In this document: positions 7,889-16,590 of the stretch, piece by piece
Layout of the letters: each line of letters starts with the position of its first letter
Position numbering within the stretch: position 1 is the stretch's first letter
Assembly (NCBI RefSeq): GCF_002005565.1
Contig: NZ_BDJC01000014.1
Coordinates: 1 to 64,000 of the forward strand
Length of the DNA stretch: 64,000 nucleotides
Source: Streptomyces sp. JHA26
GTDB lineage: Bacteria > Actinomycetota > Actinomycetes > Streptomycetales > Streptomycetaceae
Direction of reading: 5' to 3'
Translations under genes and position numbers: made by a program
The notes under the pieces: model-generated
What the model saw: the letters and a program-made list of their open reading frames with translations, nothing else
Databases searched by the model: none
What the model was told of the DNA's origin: nothing

Positions 7889-9550
7889 ATGGAGACCGAG
7901 TCGGAGCCCTACGTCCGTCTTGCGTCCCTGCGGCAGCTGCACCAGGTCATGGCCGAGGTGAACAAGGCCCGCAGCCTGGCCGACACCCTGCAGGCCGTCG
8001 CGGACGGCGTCGTCCAGGCCCTCGGGTACGAGCTGGCGTGCGTCAACCTGGTCCGCCCCGACGGCGACCTCGTCGTCGCGGCCTTCTCCGGCAACCAGGC
8101 CGCCGAGGCGCTGATCACCGGCCGGGTCGGTTCCCGCGAGTCCTGGGACCGCCGCCTGGCCATGGGCGAGCAGTGGGGCGACCTGATCTTCATACCCCAC
8201 ACCGAGGGCTGGATCCTCGACGACGACGACGTCCCGCAGTGGTACACCGACGGACCCGCGCCCCGCTTCGAGGACGAGTGGCACCCCTCGGACCGGCTCT
8301 TCGCCCCCATGTACGCGCCCGGCCCGCAGCGCGGGGACGCCAGCGGCGAACTGATCGGCGTCCTGTCCGTGGACCGCCCGCGCAACGGCCGCCGGCCCGG
8401 CGCCTGGGGCCGCGAAGCCCTGCAGATGTACGCCTTCCAGGCCGCCATCGCCATCAGCAACGCCCGCCTGCGCTCCAACATGCAGCGCGCCCTGGTCCGC
8501 CTCGAACGCGACCAGCAGGCCCTCAGGGCGAGCGAGGAGAGCTTCCGGCAGGCCTTCGAGTACGCCCCCTCCGGCATGGCCATCGCCGAGATGGGCGGCG
8601 ACCAGCACGGCCGCATCCTGCGCACCAACGACGCCCTGTGCCGCCTGCTGGGCCGCCCCGCCTCCGCGATGCGCCGCTACGCCTTCTCCGACCTCGTCCA
8701 CCCCGAGGACATCGGCACCCTGCTGCGCACCTCCGCCGAGGGCGGCCGGGCCGAGCTGCGCCTGGGCCGCCGCGACGGCACCTACGTCTGGGTCTCCCTG
8801 CGCAACAGCGTCGTCGCCGACGCCGCCGACGGGCCCCGCTTCCTGCTCACCCACGTCGAGGACATAGAGGAGCGCAAGCGCCGCGAGCTCCAGCTCGCCC
8901 ACCGCGCCTCCCACGACTCCCTCACCGGCCTGCCGAACTCCGCCGAGCTGCGCGCCCGGCTCGCCGCCCGGCTGTGCCGGCGCCCGCAGTCCCCGCACGC
9001 GGCGGCGGCCGACGTGATGGACGCGGCCTACGGGCACCCCGTCACCGACTCCGGGGGCCACACCTTCGACTTCAGCTCCGGCACCGATCCCTACGGGGCC
9101 TTCGACCACCACGTGCACACCGTCGCCCCCGGCGACGGACCGGACGACGGCGCCAAGGGACTCGCGGTCCTCTTCTGCGACCTGGACGGCTTCAAGTCGA
9201 TCAACGACCGGTTCGGGCACAACGCGGGCGACGCCGTCCTCATCGAGGTCGCCCGCCGGCTCGGCGGCGGGGTGCGCGACGGCGACACGGTGGCCCGGCT
9301 CGGCGGCGACGAGTTCGTGATCCTCGCCGACGGCCTCGGCCGGGCCGACGCCCAGGACCTCGCCGTGCGGCTGCGCAACGAGATCGTCCAGCCGATCCGC
9401 GCCGAGGGACGGGCCGTCCGCGTCGGCGCCAGCTTCGGCATCGGATGGGCCCACTGCGGCATGACGGCGGACGAGGTCCTGAAGTCCGCCGACGAGCGGA
9501 TGTACGTAGAGAAACGATCTCGTCCCAAACAGCACCGCCGTGCGGGATGA
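7889..9550 (+). CDS. cdgB: diguanylate cyclase, GAF-PAS-GGDEF (CdgB type)
   Basis: A 553-residue cytoplasmic enzyme making cyclic di-GMP, the nucleotide that controls Streptomyces development through BldD. Domains in order: GAF (about 20-205), short coiled linker, PAS with PAC tail (about 212-335), GGDEF (about 340-545). The active-site motif GGDEF is intact at about residues 472-476. The inhibitory I-site RDGD lies five residues before it, so product inhibition should operate. Between the first GGDEF helix (DSLTGLPN) and the strand AVLFCDLDGFK is an insertion of about 60 residues rich in His, Asp and Gly. No EAL domain is present, so it should only synthesise. Domain order and size match S. 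coelicolor CdgB as I remember it. Confidence 0.93.
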   Translation: METESEPYVRLASLRQLHQVMAEVNKARSLADTLQAVADGVVQALGYELACVNLVRPDGDLVVAAFSGNQAAEALITGRVGSRESWDRRLAMGEQWGDLIFIPHTEGWILDDDDVPQWYTDGPAPRFEDEWHPSDRLFAPMYAPGPQRGDASGELIGVLSVDRPRNGRRPGAWGREALQMYAFQAAIAISNARLRSNMQRALVRLERDQQALRASEESFRQAFEYAPSGMAIAEMGGDQHGRILRTNDALCRLLGRPASAMRRYAFSDLVHPEDIGTLLRTSAEGGRAELRLGRRDGTYVWVSLRNSVVADAADGPRFLLTHVEDIEERKRRELQLAHRASHDSLTGLPNSAELRARLAARLCRRPQSPHAAAADVMDAAYGHPVTDSGGHTFDFSSGTDPYGAFDHHVHTVAPGDGPDDGAKGLAVLFCDLDGFKSINDRFGHNAGDAVLIEVARRLGGGVRDGDTVARLGGDEFVILADGLGRADAQDLAVRLRNEIVQPIRAEGRAVRVGASFGIGWAHCGMTADEVLKSADERMYVEKRSRPKQHRRAG

Positions 9551-9669
9551 GCCCCAGGTCAGCGCGTTGAGCCCGACCGAGTCACCCGTTCGGGTCAGTG
9601 GGAGCAGGTAGGCTCGCCCTCTCACCACCTGTACCGCAAACGCACCGCACCTGGTTAGGAGACCTAGGG

Positions 9670-10644
9670 ATGACGCCCGGCGACAACGGCGCGAGCACGC
9701 CCGAGGACGACGACCCGTTCGGCTACCTGTACGCCGACGGGCAGGCCAACGGAGCCCAGCCGCCGTCCGGTGGCTACGGCTACCCGAACTCCGTCAACCG
9801 CGTGCGTCCCGTCGGCACCCGGCAGTACGGGGCGCAGCAGGCCCCGACCGCCGCCTACGGCCAGGCGGCCCCGCAGCAGCAGGGCGCCTTCGGTCCGCAG
9901 CAGGGCGCCTACGGCAGGCCGAACGCGCACTACGCCGCCCCGGAGACGCTCCCCGGCGGCGGCGCCCCCACCGCCCCGCAGCAGCCCCGCGGCGCCGGTG
10001 GCGGCGGACGCCGCGGGCCCAACACCAAGGGCCTGCTGATCGGCGCGGTCGCGGTGGTCGCCGCGGTCGTCATCGGCATCGCCGTGGCGATGACCAGCAG
10101 CGACGCGGACGACGACAAGGGCGGCAACGAGGCGGGCGGCAGCCCCTCCCCCACCCAGACCCAGAGCACCGACCCGAGCCCGACGGCGAGCAGCAGCGCC
10201 GACGAGGAGGTGAAGCTGCCGTCGGCCCAGGCGGGCGAGCTGCAGCTGTCGCCCGGCGTGGCCACGGCCTCGGACGTCCAGGGCGCCGAGTCGGACGGCG
10301 GCGCCTACGTGACCGGCCTCGACCAGCCCGGCGCCTCGGTCACCTGGACCGTCAACGGCATCCCCGAGGACGGCGTCTACACCCTCTTCGCCCGCTTCAG
10401 CGCGGCCGGCGAGGACCAGTCGATGACGCTCACGGTCAACGGCAAGCCGTTCGGCAGCAAGATGAACCTGGGCAACTTCGCGCACGCCGCGAGCGGCGAC
10501 TTCGCCAAGGGCTGGACCAAGACCTACGCCTGGCCCACGCTCAACAAGGGCACGAACACGATCTCGCTGTCCTGCGGGGACGGCGACAAGTGCAACATCC
10601 TGCTGGACCGGCTCTCCCTGAAGAAGGGCCAGGTCAAGGACTAG
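9670..10644 (+). CDS. membrane-anchored protein with CBM6/35-like domain
   Basis: A 324-residue single-pass protein. Residues 1-118 are a Gln/Tyr/Gly/Pro-rich, probably disordered cytoplasmic tail. Residues about 121-143 form one membrane helix. A Ser/Thr/Pro linker follows, then a beta-sandwich (about 195-320) resembling family 6/35 carbohydrate-binding modules: an EDGVYTLFARFS strand, a TVNGKPFG turn, and a closing ILLDRLSL strand. It may hold or sense wall polysaccharide outside the cell; the ligand is unknown. The ATG follows an AGGAGACCTAGGG ribosome site. Its 3' end is duplicated in the adjoining DNA (see repeat). Confidence 0.8.
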   Translation: MTPGDNGASTPEDDDPFGYLYADGQANGAQPPSGGYGYPNSVNRVRPVGTRQYGAQQAPTAAYGQAAPQQQGAFGPQQGAYGRPNAHYAAPETLPGGGAPTAPQQPRGAGGGGRRGPNTKGLLIGAVAVVAAVVIGIAVAMTSSDADDDKGGNEAGGSPSPTQTQSTDPSPTASSSADEEVKLPSAQAGELQLSPGVATASDVQGAESDGGAYVTGLDQPGASVTWTVNGIPEDGVYTLFARFSAAGEDQSMTLTVNGKPFGSKMNLGNFAHAASGDFAKGWTKTYAWPTLNKGTNTISLSCGDGDKCNILLDRLSLKKGQVKD

Positions 10645-10693
10645 CGGCTCACGCCCCCTGAAGAAGGGCCGGGTCAAGGACCAGCGGCTCACG
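10616..10693. repeat. tandem duplication of a gene 3' end (period 40 bp)
   Basis: Two 38-bp copies, 10616-10653 and 10656-10693, differ at only two positions. The first copy encodes the last residues and stop of the carbohydrate-binding protein. In the second copy the stop triplet is changed (CTAG to CCAG), and the copy carries the stop codon of the convergent PfkB-kinase gene on the other strand. Confidence 0.9.
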
Positions 10694-11621
10694 CCGCGTC
10701 GGCCTCCGCCGTCACCGCGACCCCCCGGCCGAGCAGCTCCTCGTACGCCGCCCGGTCGAACTCGCCCGCCACCGGCGACAGCACCGTCGCCGCCGACAGG
10801 GCCACCGCGCGGGTCAGGCGGTCCGGCCAGGGCAGGTGCTCCACCAGGCCCGACAGCAGGCCCGCGACCGCGGAGTCGCCCGCGCCGGTCGGGTTGCCGG
10901 GGACGCGCGCGGGCGGGGCCGCCCGCCACCTGCCCTCGGGGGTCACCGCGAGCAGGCCGTCGGCGCCCAGGGAGGCCACCACGGACCGGGCGCCGCGGCG
11001 CCGGGCGGCCTGGGTGGCCCGCAGCGGCTCGTGCGAACCGGTCAGTTCGGCCAGTTCGCCGGCGTTCGGCTTGATCATGTCCGGGCGGGCGGCGACGCCC
11101 CGGCGCAGCGGCTCCCCGCTGGTGTCCAGCAGCACCGGCACGCCCGCCGCGCGCGCGGTGCGCACCAGCCCGGCGTAGGCGCCCACCGGTACGCCCGGCG
11201 GCAGGCTGCCGCACAGGGCGACCGCCGAGGCGCCGGCGAGCAGGTCCTCGTAGACCTCCTGGAAGGCGTGCCACTCGGCGGGGGTGACGGCCGGGCCCGG
11301 CTCGTTGAGCTGGGTGGTGTCGCCGGTGCGCTCGTCGACGACGGCGACGGTGCGGCGGGTCGCCCCGGTGACCGGCACGAGCGCGTCGGTGATCCCCCGC
11401 ACACCGGTCAGCCCGTCCCGTACGACGCGTCCGGTGGTGCCGCCCGCGAAGCCGGTCACGGTGGCCTCGTGTCCGAGGGCCGCGAGCACCCGGGCCACGT
11501 TCAGCCCCTTGCCGCCCGGGCGTTCCGTCACGTCGGTGACCCGGTGGGAGGTGTGGGGCCGCAGGTCCCGGACGCGGTAGGTGATGTCCAGAGCGGTGTT
11601 CAGCGTGACCGTGAGTATCAC
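10689..11621 (-). CDS. PfkB-family sugar-phosphate kinase (1-phosphofructokinase type)
   Basis: A 310-residue ribokinase-family enzyme. It starts MILTVTLNTALDITYRV, the N-terminus typical of 1-phosphofructokinase and tagatose-6-phosphate kinase. The sugar-binding motif GGKGLNVARVLAALG is at about 37-51, and the C-terminal signature NPTGAGDSAVAG supplies the catalytic Asp. The likely reaction is phosphorylation of fructose-1-P or tagatose-6-P with ATP. No fructose PTS gene is adjacent. It lies 156 bp downstream of nagA on the same strand, so a role in catabolism of aminosugar-derived hexose phosphates is possible but unproven. The GTG start has a GGGGAGG ribosome site. Confidence 0.88.
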   Translation of the reverse strand: MILTVTLNTALDITYRVRDLRPHTSHRVTDVTERPGGKGLNVARVLAALGHEATVTGFAGGTTGRVVRDGLTGVRGITDALVPVTGATRRTVAVVDERTGDTTQLNEPGPAVTPAEWHAFQEVYEDLLAGASAVALCGSLPPGVPVGAYAGLVRTARAAGVPVLLDTSGEPLRRGVAARPDMIKPNAGELAELTGSHEPLRATQAARRRGARSVVASLGADGLLAVTPEGRWRAAPPARVPGNPTGAGDSAVAGLLSGLVEHLPWPDRLTRAVALSAATVLSPVAGEFDRAAYEELLGRGVAVTAEADAA

Positions 11622-11777
11622 CCGTGTCGACCTCCCCCGATGGTCCGTGTCCGCCCTGTGCGCCGAAGACGTTGTCCGGAGTCACGATCATGCCAAACGG
11701 ACGGCCGTCGGCCCAGTCCCCGGTGCGGTCGCGGCCGACGACCCGGAGGCGGACCCGGGGACGGACCCGGGGACGGA

Positions 11778-12923
11778 TCAGCCCAGGTGGGGACCGACCA
11801 CCCATTCACCCCGGCGCATCACGCCCACCAGGTCGAACCCGGCGTCGAGGACCACCAGGTCGGCGTCCTTGCCGGGCTCCAGCGAACCGATCCGGTCGTC
11901 GAGGCCGAGCAGCCGCGCCGGGTTGGCGGAGATCGCGGCGACGACGTCCTCGACGGGCAGCCCGTCCACCGTCACCGCCCGCTTGAAGGCGCGGTCCAGG
12001 GTGAGCGTGGAGCCGGCGATCGAGCCGCCCTCCACCAGCCGGGCCACGCCGTCGGCGACCTCGACCTCCATCGGGCCGAGCATGTAGCGGCCGTCGCCGA
12101 AGCCTGCGGCGTCCATCGCGTCGGTGATGAAGGCGACCCGGGACGCGCCCGCGTGGTGGAAGGCCAGCTGGAGCGCGGCCGGGTGCAGGTGGGTGCCGTC
12201 GTTGATCAGCTCGACGGTGATCCGCTCGTCCTCCAGCAGGGCGGTGATGGGACCCGGGGCGCGGTGACCGACCGGGGGCATCGCGTTGAACAGGTGCGTG
12301 GCGACGGTGGCGCCCGCGTCGATCGCCTGCACCGTCTGCTCGTACGTCGCGTCGGTGTGCCCGACGGCCGCGATCACGCCGTGCTCGGTGAGCAGCCGCA
12401 CGGAGTCCAGGCCGCCCGGCAGCTCGGTGGCCAGCGTCATCATCCTCGCGTGGCCGTGCGCGGCGTCGATCAGCTTGCGGACCTCGGCCGGGTCGGGGTC
12501 GCGCAGCAGCTCCTCGTCGTGCGCGCCCTTGCGGCACGGGGAGATGAACGGCCCCTCGAAGTGGATGCCGGCGATGTCGCCCTGCTGGGCCAGCTCGGCG
12601 AGCATCCCGGCGTGCCGGGCGAGGAAGTCCAGGTCGCCGGTGACGGCGGAGGCGACCACCGTGGTGGTGCCGTGCAGGCGGTGGGTGTGGACGCCCCTGA
12701 GGACGTCCTCGGCGGTGCCGCCGGCGAAGGAGGCGCCGCCGCCGCCGTGGTTGTGCAGGTCGACGAAGCCGGGGACCACCCAGTGGCCGGCGAGGTCGAG
12801 CACCTCCGCGTCCGGGGGCGCCGTGTCCGCGATCCGCGTGCCGTCGACGATCACGCGGCCGCCGTCCACGGTGCCGGTGGGCAGTACCACCCGGGCACCG
12901 GCGAGAACCTTGCTTGGGGCCAT
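11778..12923 (-). CDS. nagA: N-acetylglucosamine-6-phosphate deacetylase
   Basis: A 381-residue amidohydrolase that converts GlcNAc-6-phosphate to glucosamine-6-phosphate and acetate. Visible motifs: the metal-site DLHNHGGGG, HFEGPFI with the metal-binding Glu, VGHTDATYEQ, THLFNAM and the catalytic-Asp region ITDAMDAAG. Length is normal. The ATG was chosen because GGAGGTAACCACCTG precedes it at ideal spacing; that ribosome site overlaps the stop codon of nagK, with 7 bp between the genes. The pair is therefore an operon, with the DasR-like operator upstream of nagK controlling both. Confidence 0.95.
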   Translation of the reverse strand: MAPSKVLAGARVVLPTGTVDGGRVIVDGTRIADTAPPDAEVLDLAGHWVVPGFVDLHNHGGGGASFAGGTAEDVLRGVHTHRLHGTTTVVASAVTGDLDFLARHAGMLAELAQQGDIAGIHFEGPFISPCRKGAHDEELLRDPDPAEVRKLIDAAHGHARMMTLATELPGGLDSVRLLTEHGVIAAVGHTDATYEQTVQAIDAGATVATHLFNAMPPVGHRAPGPITALLEDERITVELINDGTHLHPAALQLAFHHAGASRVAFITDAMDAAGFGDGRYMLGPMEVEVADGVARLVEGGSIAGSTLTLDRAFKRAVTVDGLPVEDVVAAISANPARLLGLDDRIGSLEPGKDADLVVLDAGFDLVGVMRRGEWVVGPHLG

Positions 12924-12930
12924 CAGGTGG

Positions 12931-13878
12931 TTACCTCCGGGGAGTCGCGGTCGTGTCAGGGGTGTCGAGCAGGTCCCAGGCCAGCAGGCCGGCACCGAGG
13001 CAGCCGGCGGTGTCCCCCAGGGCCGCGGGGACGATCTCCGGCGGCTTCTGGAAGGTGACGCGCCGCCGGACGGCGTCCCGCAGCGGTGTGAACAAGGTTT
13101 CCCCGGCCTCCGCGAGACCGCCACCGATGATCAGGACGCGCGGGTCCAGCAGGGTGAGCGCGGTGACCAGGCCGTCGGCGAGCGCGTCCACGGCGTCCTG
13201 CCACACGCGGGCCGCGCGGGCGTCGCCCGACTCGACGGCCTCGGCACAGTCGGCGGCGTCCGCCTCCGGGTCGCCGCACGCCTCGGCCCAGGCCTGGCTG
13301 ACGGCCGACGCGGACGCGTACCGCTCCAGGCAGCCGCGCTGCCCGCACGGGCACGGGGTGCCGCCGGGGCGCACGACGACGTGGCCGATCTCGCCCGCGA
13401 AGCCGTGGGCGCCCGCCTCCACCCGGCCGTCGATGCCGATGGCGCCCGCGATGCCGGTGCCCAGCGGCACGAACAGGAACCGGTCGGCGCCCCGCCCGGC
13501 CCCGACGCGGCCCTCGGCGAGCCCGCCGGTGCGCACGTCGTGGCCGAGGGCGACCGGGATGCCGCCGAGCCGCTCGCCGAGCAGCGCGCGCAGGGGCACG
13601 TCGCGCCAGCCGAGGTTGGCGGCGTACACGGCGGTGCCGCGCTCCTCGTCGAGGATGCCGGGCACGGCGACACCGGCCGCGACGGCGCCCTCGCCGAACC
13701 GTTCGGCGCCCAGGGCGCGCAGTTCGGCGGCGAAGTCCAGGATCCCCGCGACGACGGCCTCGGGGCCGCGGTCGCGTCCGGTGGCGCGGCGGGCCCGGTG
13801 CAGCAGCTCGCCCCCCGGCCCCGCCAGAGCGGCCTTCATCCCGGTGCCGCCCACATCGAGGGCGATGACGTGTCTCAC
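12931..13878 (-). CDS. nagK: ROK-family N-acetylglucosamine kinase
   Basis: A 315-residue sugar kinase of the ROK family. The phosphate-binding loop DVGGTGMKAAL is at residues 8-18. The catalytic Asp sits in LGHDVRTGG. The ROK zinc motif is complete (CPCGQRGCLERYAS, about 178-191), preceded by GEIGHVVV. ROK proteins can be kinases or repressors; there is no N-terminal helix-turn-helix, so this is an enzyme. GlcNAc is the inferred substrate from its position directly before nagA and the DasR-like operator; glucose or another hexose is the alternative. It is divergent from the solute-binding lipoprotein gene. Confidence 0.88.
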   Translation of the reverse strand: MRHVIALDVGGTGMKAALAGPGGELLHRARRATGRDRGPEAVVAGILDFAAELRALGAERFGEGAVAAGVAVPGILDEERGTAVYAANLGWRDVPLRALLGERLGGIPVALGHDVRTGGLAEGRVGAGRGADRFLFVPLGTGIAGAIGIDGRVEAGAHGFAGEIGHVVVRPGGTPCPCGQRGCLERYASASAVSQAWAEACGDPEADAADCAEAVESGDARAARVWQDAVDALADGLVTALTLLDPRVLIIGGGLAEAGETLFTPLRDAVRRRVTFQKPPEIVPAALGDTAGCLGAGLLAWDLLDTPDTTATPRR

Positions 13879-13905
13879 GGGGACAGTGTGGCCCGTACAC
13901 CCGGG

Positions 13906-13939
13906 AGAGGTCTAGTCCATTGGGGTGGTGTAGACCTTA
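13906..13939. promoter_or_regulatory. two adjacent DasR-type (dre) operators
   Basis: AGAGGTCTAGTCCATT (13906-13921) matches 13 of 16 positions of the remembered S. coelicolor dre consensus A(G/C)TGGTCTAGACCA(G/C)T. GGTGGTGTAGACCTTA (13924-13939) matches 11 of 16. They are side by side in the divergent region, 27 bp from the nagK start and 56 bp from the lipoprotein start. They could therefore repress both directions until glucosamine-6-phosphate releases DasR. Confidence 0.75.
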
Positions 13940-13995
13940 GTCCGGTAAGCGGACGAACGAACCGGTGAACACGGAAGCAGGGGCGGGACAGGAAC

Positions 13996-15261
13996 GTGCG
14001 GCGGCGCAGGACAGGAACGATCGCGGCGGTGGCGGCCCTCGGGCTGACGGCGGTCCTCGGCGGCTGCGGGATCACCGGCGGCTCCGACGAGGTGACGCTG
14101 AAGCTGGTCGCCGCCGACTACGGCGACAGCAAGGACAACGGCTCCCAGGAGTACTGGGACGAGCTGGCCAAGTCCTTCGAGGCCAAGCACCCCGACGTGC
14201 ACGTGGACGTCACCGTCTACTCCTGGAACGACGTCGACCGCAAGGTCCGCGAGATGGTCGAGGCCGGCGAGGCCCCCGACATGGCGCAGATCGGCGCCTA
14301 CGCCGACTACGCGGCCGAGGACCTGCTCTACCGGGCCGACGACGTGCTCTCCATCCCCGTCCAGGCCGACTTCGTCTCCCAGCTGGCCACCGCCGGTCAG
14401 GTGCACGGCGTCCAGTACGGCCTGCCGTTCGCCGCCTCCACGCGGGTGCTCTTCTACAACAAGACCCTCTTCGCCAAGGCCGGCGTCACCCCGCCCAGGA
14501 CCTGGGACGACCTCGCCGAGGCGGCCGAGGCGCTCAAGGACGAGGGCGTGAAGTACCCGTACGCGCTGCCGCTGGGCCCCGAGGAGGCGCCGGCCGAGAC
14601 CATGCAGTGGATGCTGAGCGGCGGGGGCGGCTACACCGACGACGTCGGCACCTACTCCGTCGACTCCCCCCAGAACGTCACCACCTTCACCTGGCTCAGG
14701 GACGAACTGGTCGGCAAGGGACTCACCGGCCCCGTCGCCCCCGGCAAGCTCAACCGCGCCGCCGCCTTCGCCGCCTTCGCGAACGGCGAGGTCGGCATGC
14801 TCAACGGGCACCCGACGCTGATGAAAGCGGCCTCCGCCAAGGGCGTGAAGTTCGGCATGGTGCCCACCCCCGGCGCCGACGGCGAGAGCAAGAACACGCT
14901 CGGCGTCACCGACTGGATGACGGCCTTCAAGAAGAACGGCCACCAGGAGGAGATCGGCGACTTCCTCGACTTCGTCTACAGCGACGAGAACGTCCTCGAC
15001 TTCTCCCGCCGGTACGACCTGCTGCCGGTCACCACCTCCGCGTCCGAGGTGATGAGCACGGCGGCCGAGGACAAGGACCTACGGCCCTTCCTGGACGAGC
15101 TGCTGCTCTCCGAGCTCTACCCGGTCGGCAAGACGTCCTGGGCGGCGGTCAGCGCGGACGTGAAGAAGCGCATCGGCCAGGCGGTCGCCCCCGGCGGCAG
15201 CCCCGCCGAGGTGCTCAGCCAGATCCAGGCGACGGCGAACCTGTCCGACAGCGCCGAGTAG
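13996..15261 (+). CDS. sugar ABC-transporter solute-binding lipoprotein
   Basis: A 421-residue family 1 extracellular solute-binding protein. A basic signal segment ends in the lipobox LGGC (Cys24). The mature part shows the usual bilobal pattern: KLVAADYG, a PDMAQIGAYADYAAEDLL segment contacting sugar, YNKTLFAKAGVTPPRTWDDL, and EVGMLNGHPTLM. It should bind an oligosaccharide, plausibly a GlcNAc derivative given the shared DasR-like operator with nagKA. No permease or ATPase genes follow; the next genes are a DUF3263 protein and otsB. It must therefore use permeases encoded elsewhere or act as a sensor. The GTG start has an AGGA site upstream. Confidence 0.87.
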   Translation: MRRRRTGTIAAVAALGLTAVLGGCGITGGSDEVTLKLVAADYGDSKDNGSQEYWDELAKSFEAKHPDVHVDVTVYSWNDVDRKVREMVEAGEAPDMAQIGAYADYAAEDLLYRADDVLSIPVQADFVSQLATAGQVHGVQYGLPFAASTRVLFYNKTLFAKAGVTPPRTWDDLAEAAEALKDEGVKYPYALPLGPEEAPAETMQWMLSGGGGYTDDVGTYSVDSPQNVTTFTWLRDELVGKGLTGPVAPGKLNRAAAFAAFANGEVGMLNGHPTLMKAASAKGVKFGMVPTPGADGESKNTLGVTDWMTAFKKNGHQEEIGDFLDFVYSDENVLDFSRRYDLLPVTTSASEVMSTAAEDKDLRPFLDELLLSELYPVGKTSWAAVSADVKKRIGQAVAPGGSPAEVLSQIQATANLSDSAE

Positions 15262-15296
15262 CGCCGCTGTCGGTGGCGGGCGTTACGGTGCCCTAC

Positions 15297-15521
15297 ATGG
15301 ACCTCGGAGCAAGGGAGCGCGGCATCCTCGCGCTGGAGCGCCGCGGCTTCGCGGGCCCCGGCGCGAAGGAACGCGCGATCCGCGAGGAACTGGGCCTGGC
15401 GCCCGTCCGCTACTACCAGCTCCTCAACGCCCTCCTGGACGACCCGCGCGCCCTGGCCCTCGACCCGGTGACGGTCAACCGGCTGCGCCGGGTGCGGGAG
15501 TCGCGGCGCGGCGAACGCTGA
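15297..15521 (+). CDS. DUF3263 small protein
   Basis: A 74-residue soluble, charged protein matching the DUF3263 family common in actinobacteria. It begins MDLGARERGILALERRGF and has the core KERAIREELGLAPVRYYQLLN, ending in an Arg-rich tail. The central helices resemble a helix-turn-helix, but no function is established. It lies 35 bp after the solute-binding gene on the same strand. Confidence 0.85.
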   Translation: MDLGARERGILALERRGFAGPGAKERAIREELGLAPVRYYQLLNALLDDPRALALDPVTVNRLRRVRESRRGER

Positions 15522-15556
15522 GGTTGGTTCCCGCGCCCGCGGGATAGGTTCGCCGT

Positions 15557-16432
15557 ATGGGCAGCCACAAGGAATCCACCCCCGACTCCCGGGCCACCGC
15601 GGACCACCTGCCGACACCCGCGACCGAGGCCGGCCGCGAGGGGCTCGACGCCCTCCTCGCGCGCCCCGGCCGTGCGGTGATCGCGCTCGACTTCGACGGC
15701 ACGCTCGCCCCGATCGTGCCGGACCCCGACCGGGCCCGCGCCCACCCGGACGCGGTGCCCGCGCTCGCGGCCCTCGCCCCGAAGGTCGCCTCCGTCGCGG
15801 TGATCACCGGCCGTCCGGCCGAGGTCGCCGTCCACCACGGAGGCTTCGCGGACGTCCCCGGCCTGGACCACCTCGTCGTCCTCGGCCACTACGGCGCCGA
15901 GCGCTGGGACGCCGCCACCGGCACCGTCACCGCCCCGCCGCCCCACCCGGGGGTGGCCGCCGTCCGGGCCGAGCTGCCGGGGCTGCTGGACGCCACCGGT
16001 GCCGGGCAGGGCACCTGGATCGAGGAGAAGGGCCGGGCGGTCGCGGTGCACACCCGCCGCGCGGCCGATCCGCAGGCCGCGTTCGAGGCCCTGCGGGCGC
16101 CCCTGGCCGACCTGGCGGCCCGTCACGGGCTCGTCGTCGAACCGGGGCGCATGGTGCTGGAGCTGCGGCCGCCCGGCATGGACAAGGGGGTCGCGCTGCG
16201 GGAGTACGCACGGGAGACGGGCGCCGGATCGGTCCTGTTCGCCGGGGACGACCTCGGCGACCTGCCGGCCTTCGCGGCGGTCACCGCCCTGCGCGCCGAG
16301 GGCACCCCCGGCCTCCTGGTGTGCAGCGGCAGCGACGAGGTGACGGAACTGAGGCGACGCGCGGACCTGGAGGTGGACGGCCCGGCCGGAGTGGTGGCCC
16401 TCCTGGGCGCCCTCGCGGACCGCCTGGCCTGA
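15557..16432 (+). CDS. otsB: trehalose-6-phosphate phosphatase
   Basis: A 291-residue HAD-superfamily phosphatase that dephosphorylates trehalose-6-phosphate. HAD motif I is DFDGT, with nucleophile Asp45 and acid/base Asp47. Motif II is the Thr in VITGRPAEV. Motifs III/IV lie in RMVLELRPPGMDKGVAL and FAGDDLGDLPAF. These lineages of OtsB keep HYGAERW as a substrate cap element. Together with the convergent otsA downstream it forms the OtsAB trehalose route used for spore and stress storage. The N-terminal 30 residues are polar and poorly conserved in type. Confidence 0.92.
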   Translation: MGSHKESTPDSRATADHLPTPATEAGREGLDALLARPGRAVIALDFDGTLAPIVPDPDRARAHPDAVPALAALAPKVASVAVITGRPAEVAVHHGGFADVPGLDHLVVLGHYGAERWDAATGTVTAPPPHPGVAAVRAELPGLLDATGAGQGTWIEEKGRAVAVHTRRAADPQAAFEALRAPLADLAARHGLVVEPGRMVLELRPPGMDKGVALREYARETGAGSVLFAGDDLGDLPAFAAVTALRAEGTPGLLVCSGSDEVTELRRRADLEVDGPAGVVALLGALADRLA

Positions 16433-16514
16433 GAGACGGCGCCACGGGGGCGGCCGCCGCCCGTCACGGCCCCGCCCCGCCGCCCCGCCGACACGGGCGG
16501 GACGGCCGGGGCCC

Positions 16515-16545
16515 GGGCCGCACGCCCTCCGGGGACGTGCGGCCC
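16515..16545. terminator. shared hairpin between otsB and otsA
   Basis: A 10-bp perfect stem (GGGCCGCACG with CGTGCGGCCC) with an 11-nt loop lies between the two convergent stop codons. It can serve both directions. The surrounding 155 bp is otherwise featureless G+C-rich DNA. Confidence 0.65.
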
Positions 16546-16590
16546 GCCCGGCGCGGCCCCGACCGCGGAGGACGGCACCGGTGACCCCGG

